Of a DNA stretch of 64,000 bases, positions 26,220 through 34,642 are shown in pieces; position 1 is the first letter of the stretch; each line of letters begins with the position of its first letter. The notes beneath the pieces are model-generated. The model saw only the letters and a list, made by a program, of their open reading frames with translations, did no database searches and was not told the origin of the DNA. Made by a program: the position numbers and the translations under genes. The stretch is taken from assembly GCA_963973455.1 (NCBI GenBank), contig CAXAZF010000003.1, positions 300,942 through 364,941 of the forward strand, given 5' to 3'. This DNA comes from Marixanthomonas sp002364245 (GTDB lineage: Bacteria; Bacteroidota; Bacteroidia; Flavobacteriales; Flavobacteriaceae).

Positions 26220-27706
26220 TATTCGAAATAAGCATTGTTGTCATCTATTCCATAGCATTACTGCTTATCTTTTTATATGCCCTTGCGCAGTTAAACTTAT
26301 TTGTAAACTACTTAAAAGCCAAGAAGAAAAAAGATACCGATCCTGTTTTCGACTTTTCCAATGCTGAAGAAATTCCGTTTGTAACCATTCAATTGCCCGT
26401 GTATAACGAGCTGTATGTTATGGAGCGGTTACTGAACAATATTGCCGAATTGGAATACCCAAAAGACAAGTTAGAAATACAAGTGTTAGACGACTCTACC
26501 GATGAGTCTTTTCAAGCCACAGCCGCACATATAAAAAAGTTACAGGCTTCTGGCTTGGATATCAAACAGATGAGTAGGGAAGTTCGCTCTGGGTTTAAAG
26601 CAGGAGCATTAAAGGAAGGGTTAAAGACCGCCAAAGGGGAGTTTATTGCCATTTTTGATGCCGATTTCCTTCCGAAGAAAGATTGGTTAAAAAAAACAGT
26701 TCCTTATTTTAAAGATGAAAAAATTGGTGTGGTACAAACCCGTTGGGGACATATTAATAGAGATTATTCCTTATTAACTAAAATACAAGCTTTTGCACTT
26801 GATTTCCACTTTGTTTTGGAACAAGTAGGGCGTAATTTTGGAAACCATTTCATCAATTTTAACGGGACCGCTGGTGTTTGGCGCAAAACGTGTATTATCG
26901 ATGCGGGAAATTGGGAAGGCGATACTTTAACCGAAGATTTAGACCTAAGTTACCGTGCACAGTTAAAAAAGTGGAAGTTTAAATACTTGGAAGATGTAGA
27001 AACTCCAGCCGAGCTTCCTGTGGCAATCAGCGCTGCAAAATCGCAACAATTTAGATGGAACAAAGGCGCTGCAGAAAATTTTCAGAAACTATACTTTAGG
27101 CTATTAAAGGATCCTACAGTTTCATGGAAAACAAAGTTTCATAGTTTCTTCCATTTGTTAAACAGTAGTATGTTTTTATTAATATTGACTGTGGCCATTT
27201 TAAGTGTGCCTATGTTATATATTAAAGCCGCAAACCCTGAATGGGCAGTTGTATTTTATGTGTTGGCAGGGTTTGCCTTTAGTACCGTTATCTTTTTTAT
27301 GTGTTATTGGCTCACGTATTCAAAAATTCATGGCGGCGGATTTAAAAACTTCCTGAGATATATTGGGATGTTCTTTACATTCTTTTCGGTGGCGATGGGT
27401 TTTTCAGTGCATAATTCCCTTGCTGTGTTGGAAGGTCATTTTGGAAAGAAAAGTGACTTTATAAGAACTCCAAAATTTAATATTTCCACATTGAAGGAAA
27501 GTTGGAAAGGCAATAAATATTTAACTAAAAACTTTTCAGCAAATACTATTATTGAAGGCATTTTAATGCTCTATTTTGCTTTTGGAATGTACAGTGCTTT
27601 TGTGGTAGGAAAAGAAGACGGTGATTTTGGTCTTTTTCCGTTTCACTTGATGCTTTTTGTGGGCTTTGGCTTTGTGTTTTTTAAAAGCTTGTTGAGTAGG
27701 GCTTAA
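26216..27706 (+). CDS. Processive membrane glycosyltransferase (cellulose synthase-like GT2)
   Basis: The 496-residue protein has one N-terminal helix, a cytosolic GT2 domain and four C-terminal helices. Catalytic features are VTIQLPVYNE, LDDSTDE, FDADF, TEDLDL and QQFRWNKG (the QxxRW motif of processive enzymes). It belongs to the bacterial cellulose-synthase-like/glucosylglycerolipid type group and would polymerise or add sugars at the membrane. It is translationally coupled with the DPM-like gene. Confidence 0.9.
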   Translation: MIFEISIVVIYSIALLLIFLYALAQLNLFVNYLKAKKKKDTDPVFDFSNAEEIPFVTIQLPVYNELYVMERLLNNIAELEYPKDKLEIQVLDDSTDESFQATAAHIKKLQASGLDIKQMSREVRSGFKAGALKEGLKTAKGEFIAIFDADFLPKKDWLKKTVPYFKDEKIGVVQTRWGHINRDYSLLTKIQAFALDFHFVLEQVGRNFGNHFINFNGTAGVWRKTCIIDAGNWEGDTLTEDLDLSYRAQLKKWKFKYLEDVETPAELPVAISAAKSQQFRWNKGAAENFQKLYFRLLKDPTVSWKTKFHSFFHLLNSSMFLLILTVAILSVPMLYIKAANPEWAVVFYVLAGFAFSTVIFFMCYWLTYSKIHGGGFKNFLRYIGMFFTFFSVAMGFSVHNSLAVLEGHFGKKSDFIRTPKFNISTLKESWKGNKYLTKNFSANTIIEGILMLYFAFGMYSAFVVGKEDGDFGLFPFHLMLFVGFGFVFFKSLLSRA

Positions 27707-27707
27707 T

Positions 27708-28631
27708 TTAGTGAATAGAAAGTCGAAACTGCTGCGGGGTCATCAGCTCTAATTTTTTAAACTGCCGGTTAAAATAACTCACATTATTAAATCCAGATTT
27801 AAAAGCAATTTCTGAAATAAGCATAGTCTTATTTTTTTTCATTAACCTTTTTGCAAACTTTATCTTTTCTGAATTCATAAAATCTATTGGCGAAACGCCT
27901 AAAGTATTTTTGAACTTTTTGTGAAAATTAGACGTACTCATATATGCCTTTTCGGCTAAGGTGTCCACGCTAATATTTTTGTTGGTTAAGTTATCCTTGA
28001 TGTATTTTACTACAGAGCCAATACGCGTGTCACTAAAAATTTCTAAGTGGTCATTTAAAATACTGAATTTGGCTTTTGTTTGAAGCAGACGGACAATCAG
28101 CTCTTGAATCATTAAATCTAGCAACACATCTTTAGATGAAGAATTTTCAGTAAATGTATTCACCAATCTATCAATAAGGTAATTTACTTCAGTTTGATTG
28201 GTTAGGTGAGAAGCGATACCTTCTTCCAGGTTCCAGTTGTTGTTTTCGTTTTCAATTTCAACTTGTTGGTTAAACTTTAAGGCAACTTCATTTATTTTTT
28301 CAGGGTCAATCCCGAGTGCTAAACACTGTGTAGGACTGCTTTTAGTAGCAATGGGAAAGTCAATAATCATTTCCTTATTAGCCGGCATAACCACTGACTC
28401 GCCGGGAAGAAAGTCGAATTCAGGAATATCACTAAGGTGCATTATTTTTTTCCCTGTAAGCATACTGGCAATAACAGGAAAATCGAACGTAAGTGAAACA
28501 CGTTCTGCTACTTTGTGTGTTTCAAAAATATTTAATTCAGAATATTCGGCATTATAAGTTGTTCTGTTTTCAACCAAGGTGAAAATTTTCCGACTCTCTT
28601 TATGTCTTGCTAAGGAATGATTCATAATCAA
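27708..28631 (-). CDS. AraC family transcriptional regulator
   Basis: A 307-residue regulator with an N-terminal AraC-type sensing domain (about 1-190) and two C-terminal helix-turn-helix motifs (about 205-305) including AYMSTSNFHKKFKNTLGVSPIDFM and SGFNNVSYFNRQFK in short form. It is divergent from the aldehyde dehydrogenase gene, which with DUF779 forms a known conserved trio. It is therefore the likely local regulator of that gene, responding to an aldehyde or alcohol signal. It ends one base from the converging glycosyltransferase gene. Confidence 0.9.
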   Translation of the reverse strand: MIMNHSLARHKESRKIFTLVENRTTYNAEYSELNIFETHKVAERVSLTFDFPVIASMLTGKKIMHLSDIPEFDFLPGESVVMPANKEMIIDFPIATKSSPTQCLALGIDPEKINEVALKFNQQVEIENENNNWNLEEGIASHLTNQTEVNYLIDRLVNTFTENSSSKDVLLDLMIQELIVRLLQTKAKFSILNDHLEIFSDTRIGSVVKYIKDNLTNKNISVDTLAEKAYMSTSNFHKKFKNTLGVSPIDFMNSEKIKFAKRLMKKNKTMLISEIAFKSGFNNVSYFNRQFKKLELMTPQQFRLSIH

Positions 28632-28774
28632 TATTACACAAAAATATCAGTAAAAATCTTAAAAAATAGAAATGTGTTAGCCTTCAATAGAATTGTTCAA
28701 TTAACTGATAATATAATAAAATATCTTTATTAAAATTAAGTAATTCATAAAATAATATCTAAAAATTTATCATT

Positions 28775-30298
28775 ATGAGCGATATAAAAACTGAAAAAGG
28801 AAAGGCCATTGAACGACCACAATTTAAAGATACATACGATAATTTTATTGGTGGAAAATGGGAAAAACCTGTAAAGGGAGAATATTTTGAAAGTATTTCC
28901 CCCGTAGATGGAAATTCATTTACAAAAGTAGCGCGATCTACAAAAGAAGATGTGGATAAAGCGTTAGATGCTGCTTGGGAAGCCGCTAAAACCTGGAATA
29001 GAACCTCTGCAACCGAACGAAGCAATGTACTTTTAAAAATTGCTGATATAATAGAAGCAAATATTGAAACCTTAGCACGAGCCGAAACCTGGGATAACGG
29101 AAAGCCTATTCGTGAAACAACCAATGCAGATTTACCATTGGCGGTAGATCACTTTAGGTATTTTGCGGGCGTAATTAGAGCGGAAGAAGGTGGCGCCAGC
29201 GAATTGGACGCAAACACTGTTTCATTAAATATTTGGGAGCCTTTGGGTGTTGTTGGTCAAATTATCCCATGGAACTTTCCAATTTTAATGGCAGCTTGGA
29301 AGTTAGCTCCTGCTTTGGCAGCTGGTAATTGTGTAATACTAAAACCAGCCGAACAAACCCCAGTGGGGATTATGATTTTAGCAGAATTAATTCAAGATGT
29401 CGTTCCAGATGGCGTTTTAAATATTATAAATGGATTTGGTCTTGAGGCAGGAAAACCACTGGCTTCTAGTTCGCGCATTAATAAAATTGCTTTTACTGGT
29501 GAAACTACTACGGGGCAAATGATTATGCAGTATGCTTCTAAAAATATTATTCCGGTTACGTTAGAATTAGGTGGGAAATCACCAAATATTTTCTTTAAAA
29601 GCGTGATGGATGCAGATGATGATTTCCTTGATAAAGCAATTGAAGGAGCTGTTCTTTTTGCCTTTAATCAAGGTGAAGTATGTACCTGTCCATCCCGAAT
29701 TTTAGTGGAAGAAAGTATTTTTGATGAATTTATGGAGCGCGTTGTAGAACGTACCAAAGCTATTAAAATTGGTCATCCTTTAGATCCAGAAACGATGATG
29801 GGAGCGCAAGCCTCTAATGATCAATACGAGAAAATTTTAAACTATTTAGATATTGGTAAAGAAGAAGGTTGTGAAGTTCTTACCGGTGGTGAGTCTGCCT
29901 ATAACGAAGGCTTAGAAGGTGGGTATTATATAAAGCCTACCATCTTCAAAGGAAATAACAAGATGCGCGTATTTCAAGAAGAAATTTTCGGTCCTGTAGT
30001 ATGTGTTACAAGTTTTAAAAATGAAGCAGATGCTATTGAAATTGCTAATGATACTTTATATGGCCTCGGCGCTGGTGTTTGGACACGCGACATGCATCAA
30101 GCATATCAAATTTCAAGAGAAGTGAAAGCGGGCAGAGTATGGGTAAACAACTACCATGCATATCCGGCACACGCGCCTTTTGGAGGCTATAAGAAATCTG
30201 GAATTGGTCGAGAAAACCATAAAATGATGCTCGACCATTATCGACAAACTAAAAATATGCTGATTTCCTATGATAAGAAAAAGTTAGGTTTCTTTTAG
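28775..30298 (+). CDS. NAD-dependent aldehyde dehydrogenase
   Basis: The 507-residue enzyme has the full ALDH pattern: the oxyanion asparagine in IIPWNFPILM, the coenzyme glycine motif AFTGETTTGQ, the general base in LELGGKSP, and the catalytic cysteine region NQGEVCTCPSR. It resembles the acetaldehyde/propionaldehyde-type ALDHs that pair with DUF779. The divergent AraC-family gene and the downstream DUF779 gene support this role. A TATCTTTA sequence upstream is a near match to the -7 element. Confidence 0.95.
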   Translation: MSDIKTEKGKAIERPQFKDTYDNFIGGKWEKPVKGEYFESISPVDGNSFTKVARSTKEDVDKALDAAWEAAKTWNRTSATERSNVLLKIADIIEANIETLARAETWDNGKPIRETTNADLPLAVDHFRYFAGVIRAEEGGASELDANTVSLNIWEPLGVVGQIIPWNFPILMAAWKLAPALAAGNCVILKPAEQTPVGIMILAELIQDVVPDGVLNIINGFGLEAGKPLASSSRINKIAFTGETTTGQMIMQYASKNIIPVTLELGGKSPNIFFKSVMDADDDFLDKAIEGAVLFAFNQGEVCTCPSRILVEESIFDEFMERVVERTKAIKIGHPLDPETMMGAQASNDQYEKILNYLDIGKEEGCEVLTGGESAYNEGLEGGYYIKPTIFKGNNKMRVFQEEIFGPVVCVTSFKNEADAIEIANDTLYGLGAGVWTRDMHQAYQISREVKAGRVWVNNYHAYPAHAPFGGYKKSGIGRENHKMMLDHYRQTKNMLISYDKKKLGFF

Positions 30299-30318
30299 AA
30301 TTTAATTGGTTTTAAAAT

Positions 30319-30348
30319 GGCCGGAATTAACTTCCGGCCTTTATTTTT
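30319..30348 (+). terminator. Terminator or attenuator between aldehyde dehydrogenase and DUF779
   Basis: GGCCGGAA (30319-30326) pairs perfectly with TTCCGGCC (30332-30339) and is followed by TTTATTTTT. It falls inside the conserved gene pair, so DUF779 would be transcribed by read-through or from a separate start. Confidence 0.75.
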
Positions 30349-30359
30349 AAATTTAAACT

Positions 30360-30749
30360 ATGGAAAACACTAGAGTAATAATAACTGATGAAGCAAAGAA
30401 AATTGTTGAACAAATGAAAGCACAGCACGGCTCGCTTATCTTTCATCAAAGTGGGGGTTGTTGTGATGGTTCGTCACCTATGTTAATTTCAAAAGAGGAT
30501 TTTTATTTAGATGAAAGTGATATTCTACTGGGTGAAGTTGCTGGAGTTTCATTTTATATGAATGAAGACCAATATGAATACTGGAAACACACGCATTTAA
30601 CTGTAGATATTACCAAAGGTCGCGGTTCAAGTTTTTCGGTAGAAATTCCTTTAGGCCTTCGATTTGTAATAAAATCAAGATTATTAACCGAAGCAGAGAA
30701 TGAACATTTCAGAAAAATAGAAGCAGAAAAAAACGAATCGTTGTCTTAA
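30360..30749 (+). CDS. DUF779 protein
   Basis: A 129-residue protein with the DUF779 signature QSGGCCDGSSPM and GRGSSFSVEIPLGLRF. The family is found next to aldehyde dehydrogenases in many bacteria and probably helps it or its regulation, but its biochemistry is not established. The pair of cysteines could bind metal. It converges with the M28 peptidase gene, overlapping it by 4 bases. Confidence 0.88.
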   Translation: MENTRVIITDEAKKIVEQMKAQHGSLIFHQSGGCCDGSSPMLISKEDFYLDESDILLGEVAGVSFYMNEDQYEYWKHTHLTVDITKGRGSSFSVEIPLGLRFVIKSRLLTEAENEHFRKIEAEKNESLS

Positions 30750-31987
30750 AAAGTTACGTCGGTTTTAATTAATTTACCTTCTCTTTTAACCGTTACGGTA
30801 GCGGTTTGTCCTTTTTCAAATTTTGAAAGTGATTTCATATAGCTCATCATATCGGTTACTTCATGTTCCCCCATTTTTTTAACGATATCCCCTTTTTGTA
30901 AACCTGCTTTTTGAGCAGGACGGTCTTCACTAATGCCGTCAATCCGCATGCCTTCGCCATCAAATAAATAATCGGGTACCACGCCTAATGTCACTTTAAA
31001 ATCGGGTACCACTTCGCTTTCGTTTTTGGTTTTCTTGAAAGCTAATAGACCATTGTCATTCAAATCTGAAATGATAGCAAATATATAATCTGAAATTTTC
31101 TGCATTCCTTCATAGTTCAGTTTTTCTGCATCGTCGCCGGGTTTGTGATAATCTTCGTGCTGTCCCGTAAAAAAGTGAAGCACCGGGATATCTGCCAAAT
31201 AAAACGAAGTATGATCGCTTGGTCCAACGCCGCTTTCGTGTTCTACAATATTTAAATTGGAATTGTTATTTGCAAAAAGCGTTTGTTTAAAAACAGGCGA
31301 TGTTCCCACGCCGTGAACTGCCAAAGTGTTTTCGTCATTCAACCTACCTACCATATCCATATTGATCATATAACTTACCTTTTTAGTATCGATGGTTGGA
31401 TTTTTTACAAAGTAATTTGAACCCAATAAACCTTCCTCTTCTCCTGAAAAAGCGATAAATAAGTAATTATTTTGGTTATTAAACGGAGAGGTTGAAGCGA
31501 CCAATGAGTCTGCAAGCTTTAACATCACCGCAACACCACTCGCATTATCATCTGCACCGTTATGAATGGCCTTCCCTTCACGGTGTAACGAGCCTTCACC
31601 ACCCATTCCTAAATGATCGTAATGTGCGCCAATAATTACCGTAGTTTCTGCTTTATTATCTATATAACCTACTACATTGGCCCCAGTTGTGGTGCTGTCA
31701 GATTTTGAAGCAAATTCAGCTTCTTCATGAGGGTTTTTACTTCCTCGAAAACTAAAAATTTGTGTATAATTACCTTTATACCCTTTAGGTTCTAGCCCAA
31801 TGTCCTTAAACCGTTCTTCAATGTATTTTGCCGCTTGGCGCTCTCCTTCAGTGCCGGTGCGTCGACCATTAAAGGCATCGGAAGCCAAGGTGGTTACATC
31901 TTCTTTCATAGAAACCGTTTTTCTTTTATCCTCTTTGCACGAAAAAAGGGTTATTGTAGAAAGAAATAATATAATAAATGCGCGCAT
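30746..31987 (-). CDS. M28 family aminopeptidase with PDZ domain
   Basis: The 413-residue envelope protein starts with a lipoprotein-like signal (TITLFSC). The zinc peptidase M28 core has GAHYDHLG, HNGADDNASGVAV, FSGEEEGLLGS, MVGRL and HFFTGQHEDYHKPGDD, covering the metal-binding residues. A C-terminal PDZ domain (about 320-413) contains GISEDRPAQKAGLQKGDIV. It is a surface- or periplasm-exposed aminopeptidase. It is divergent from the TolB-like gene by 32 bases. Confidence 0.93.
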   Translation of the reverse strand: MRAFIILFLSTITLFSCKEDKRKTVSMKEDVTTLASDAFNGRRTGTEGERQAAKYIEERFKDIGLEPKGYKGNYTQIFSFRGSKNPHEEAEFASKSDSTTTGANVVGYIDNKAETTVIIGAHYDHLGMGGEGSLHREGKAIHNGADDNASGVAVMLKLADSLVASTSPFNNQNNYLFIAFSGEEEGLLGSNYFVKNPTIDTKKVSYMINMDMVGRLNDENTLAVHGVGTSPVFKQTLFANNNSNLNIVEHESGVGPSDHTSFYLADIPVLHFFTGQHEDYHKPGDDAEKLNYEGMQKISDYIFAIISDLNDNGLLAFKKTKNESEVVPDFKVTLGVVPDYLFDGEGMRIDGISEDRPAQKAGLQKGDIVKKMGEHEVTDMMSYMKSLSKFEKGQTATVTVKREGKLIKTDVTF

Positions 31988-31992
31988 ATCCT

Positions 31993-32000
31993 TATTTTTG
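31993..32000 (+). promoter_or_regulatory. -7 promoter element of the TolB-like gene
   Basis: TATTTTTG matches the consensus exactly, 19 bases before the ATG at 32020. Transcription would begin within about 12 bases of the start codon. Confidence 0.5.
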
Positions 32001-32019
32001 CAACAAAAGTAACTGAAAT

Positions 32020-33144
32020 ATGAGAATTTTTGCCCTTTTGTTGACTATCGTCTTAATTTTTTCCTGTAAAAACCCTTCCGAAGAAAAAAAAACTGACACT
32101 GAAAATACAGCTACCGAAACTTCTGAAAATGAAATTTCAAACCAAGCAAACAGCTTAATTTATCCTGAAGAAAAACACTTTAAATCTATCCGGCAAGTAA
32201 CTTTTGGTGGTGATAACGCCGAGGCCTATTGGAGTTTTGATGATAAACAATTGGTGTTTCAATCTAATTACGAAGACTGGGGCGTTGGTTGCGATCAAAT
32301 GTTTTTAATGAACAACGATGAAACTTTTAAGGATAAGCAGCCACCTATGATAAGTACTGGAAAAGGAAGAACAACCTGCTCTTATTTTATGCCGGATAAC
32401 AAACATATTGTGTATGCATCTACGCATTTAAAAGATGATGCATGTCCCGAAGCTCCAATACGGAATAATGGAAAATATGTTTGGCCAGTATATGACAGTT
32501 TTGACATTTTTGCAGCTGATCTCGAAGGAAATATTACAGCTCAGTTAACCGATAGACCTGGTTATGATGCTGAACCTACCGTTTCGCCAAAAGGAGACAA
32601 AATAGTATTTACGAGCGACCGAAGTGGCGATCTAGAATTATATACCATGAATCTGGATGGATCTGAGGTAAACCAAATTACAGACGAATTAGGGTATGAC
32701 GGAGGTGCTTTTTTCTCACCAGATGGTAGTAAGCTAATCTTTCGCTCATCTCGCCCAAAAACCGATGCTGAAGTTAAAGAATACAAAGATTTATTAGCAA
32801 AAGATCTTGTACAGCCCACCGAAATGGAACTTTACATTTGTAATGCTGACGGAAGTGACTTACGCCAATTAACCAATTTAGGAAACGCTAACTGGGCACC
32901 ATTTTTTCATCCAAGTGGTGAGAAAGTTTTGTTTAGTAGTAATTTTGAAGCTGAACGTGGGTTTCCGTTCAATTTATATTTAATCGACATTGACGGTAAA
33001 AATTTAGAACGCGTTACCCACGGTGAAACGTTCGATGCCTTTCCAGTGTTTTCAAACGATGGAAAAAAATTGGTGTTTTCATCTAACAGAAATAACGGCG
33101 GTACCCGCGATACCAATCTCTTTATTGCGGAGTGGCAAGACTAA
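32020..33144 (+). CDS. TolB-like WD40-type (PD40) lipoprotein
   Basis: The 374-residue protein has a lipoprotein signal (LIFSC) and repeated PD40 propeller blades: QLVFQSNYEDWG, DKIVFTSDRSGDLELY, SKLIFRSSRPK, EKVLFSSNFE and KKLVFSSNRNNGGTRDTNLF. Such proteins resemble TolB and often act as scaffolds in the envelope. The partner is unknown. Confidence 0.88.
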   Translation: MRIFALLLTIVLIFSCKNPSEEKKTDTENTATETSENEISNQANSLIYPEEKHFKSIRQVTFGGDNAEAYWSFDDKQLVFQSNYEDWGVGCDQMFLMNNDETFKDKQPPMISTGKGRTTCSYFMPDNKHIVYASTHLKDDACPEAPIRNNGKYVWPVYDSFDIFAADLEGNITAQLTDRPGYDAEPTVSPKGDKIVFTSDRSGDLELYTMNLDGSEVNQITDELGYDGGAFFSPDGSKLIFRSSRPKTDAEVKEYKDLLAKDLVQPTEMELYICNADGSDLRQLTNLGNANWAPFFHPSGEKVLFSSNFEAERGFPFNLYLIDIDGKNLERVTHGETFDAFPVFSNDGKKLVFSSNRNNGGTRDTNLFIAEWQD

Positions 33145-33156
33145 GCTGACAATAGT

Positions 33157-33190
33157 AAACCTCACAGGTTTTTAAAACCTGTGAGGTTTT
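33157..33190 (+). terminator. Terminator after the TolB-like gene
   Basis: AAACCTCACAGGTTTT pairs with AAAACCTGTGAGGTTT over 16 bases; T follows the stem. It separates the TolB-like gene from the mannosyltransferase-like gene. Confidence 0.8.
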
Positions 33191-33220
33191 GTACCTTGCA
33201 TTCAAACAATTGTAAAGCGG

Positions 33221-34624
33221 ATGTTTGATTTTCTAAAATTATATAAAATACCTTTACTTTTCGCTTTCATAAGCGTGGCTTTATACATCAGTTTTGGTTA
33301 TGATTTACATCGAAGTGATTTTGCAAAGTTGCTTCCGCTTTATGGAGCACTGTTTTTTTTAGCCTACAAACTCATCCAAATAACAAAAGGAAATTTTTGG
33401 ATACTTTTCGGTTTCGGAATTGTATTTCGATTGGTGTTTTTAATCGCTATTCCCAATTTGTCACAGGATTTTCACCGTTTTTTATGGGATGGGAGATTGT
33501 TGTTGAAAGGCATAAATCCATATCTATTTACTCCAGAAATGTACGCATCCGGGTTACTGAGCGGAGTCGAAGTAACACAAGCCACTGAATTAATTTCAGG
33601 AATGGGCGCTCTCAACGCCAGTCACTACAGTAATTATCCGCCTATCAATCAACTGTTTTTTGCAATAGCTGCTTTGTTTGCTAAAAACAGCATTCTCGGT
33701 TCAGTAGTGGTTTTAAGACTGATTATGATTTTAACAGATGTAGGTGTTTTTTACTTCGGAAGAAAACTATTGAAGAACCTCCATTTGAATCCCCATACTA
33801 TTTTTTGGTATTTCCTGAACCCTTTTATCATTATTGAGCTCACCGGAAACTTGCATTTTGAAGGCGTAATGCTTTTCTTTTTAGTGTTGGCACTTTATTT
33901 GCTACAAAAAAGAAAATGGGTTTGGGCTGCTGTTTTGTTGGGTGTTTCTGTTTCAGTTAAATTATTACCTTTGTTGTTTTTGCCATTATTTTTTAATTAC
34001 TTTTTGAAAAATAAGAAGGTTGAAAAAGACTCTTCACCGAACGTCACTTCATTAGGGATATCAAAACTCATTTTGTTTTACACAGTTTGTTTACTAACGG
34101 TAGTTGTAACATTTTTACCCTTTCTTTCTTCCGAATTTATCGGAAACTTCACTGCAACCATTGGTTTATGGTTTCAAAATTTTGAATTTAATGCGAGTGT
34201 GTATTACATCATTCGCTGGATAGGTTTTCAAACCGTTGGATGGAATGTTATTGCTACGGTTGGTAAGGTCTTGCCTCTAATTGTCATTGCTTTTATATTG
34301 ATACTTACCTTTTTCCGAAGAAATGAAACACTACCCAAATTAATCACTGCGATGCTCTTTGGAGTTTCGTTTTATTTCTTGCTTTCTACCACGGTACATC
34401 CTTGGTATGTTGCTACGCCTTTACTGTTGTGCTTGTTTACCAAATACCGTTTCCCTATAGTTTGGAGTGCAGTAGTTATATTGAGTTATAGTGCTTATGG
34501 AGCTGATGGTTTTAATGAAAACCTTTGGTTAGTAGCTGGGGAATATTTGGTGGTAATTGGATATGCGATTTGGGAAATTAGAAAAAATATTTCAGAAAAG
34601 AATTCCTCTCTTAGCTCTACGTAA
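33221..34624 (+). CDS. Polytopic mannosyltransferase-like protein (GT-C type)
   Basis: A 467-residue protein with about eleven membrane helices. It has the GT-C-type luminal acidic loop after the first helices (NLSQDFHRFLWDGRLLLKG and NPYLF) and a C-terminal HPWYVATP motif typical of DUF2029/polyprenyl-phosphate mannose transferases. It would transfer a sugar from a polyprenyl-phosphate donor on the periplasmic side, which fits the DPM-like gene at 25524-26219, though they are not adjacent. The specific reaction is inferred. Confidence 0.75.
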   Translation: MFDFLKLYKIPLLFAFISVALYISFGYDLHRSDFAKLLPLYGALFFLAYKLIQITKGNFWILFGFGIVFRLVFLIAIPNLSQDFHRFLWDGRLLLKGINPYLFTPEMYASGLLSGVEVTQATELISGMGALNASHYSNYPPINQLFFAIAALFAKNSILGSVVVLRLIMILTDVGVFYFGRKLLKNLHLNPHTIFWYFLNPFIIIELTGNLHFEGVMLFFLVLALYLLQKRKWVWAAVLLGVSVSVKLLPLLFLPLFFNYFLKNKKVEKDSSPNVTSLGISKLILFYTVCLLTVVVTFLPFLSSEFIGNFTATIGLWFQNFEFNASVYYIIRWIGFQTVGWNVIATVGKVLPLIVIAFILILTFFRRNETLPKLITAMLFGVSFYFLLSTTVHPWYVATPLLLCLFTKYRFPIVWSAVVILSYSAYGADGFNENLWLVAGEYLVVIGYAIWEIRKNISEKNSSLSST

Positions 34625-34642
34625 AAGAGGAATTAGGTTGGA

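Noticed and set aside
34601..34634. AATTCCTCT/AGAGGAATT inverted repeat at the end of the mannosyltransferase-like gene
   Set aside because: It spans the stop codon and could terminate, but no T run follows on either strand, so it was not listed as a terminator.
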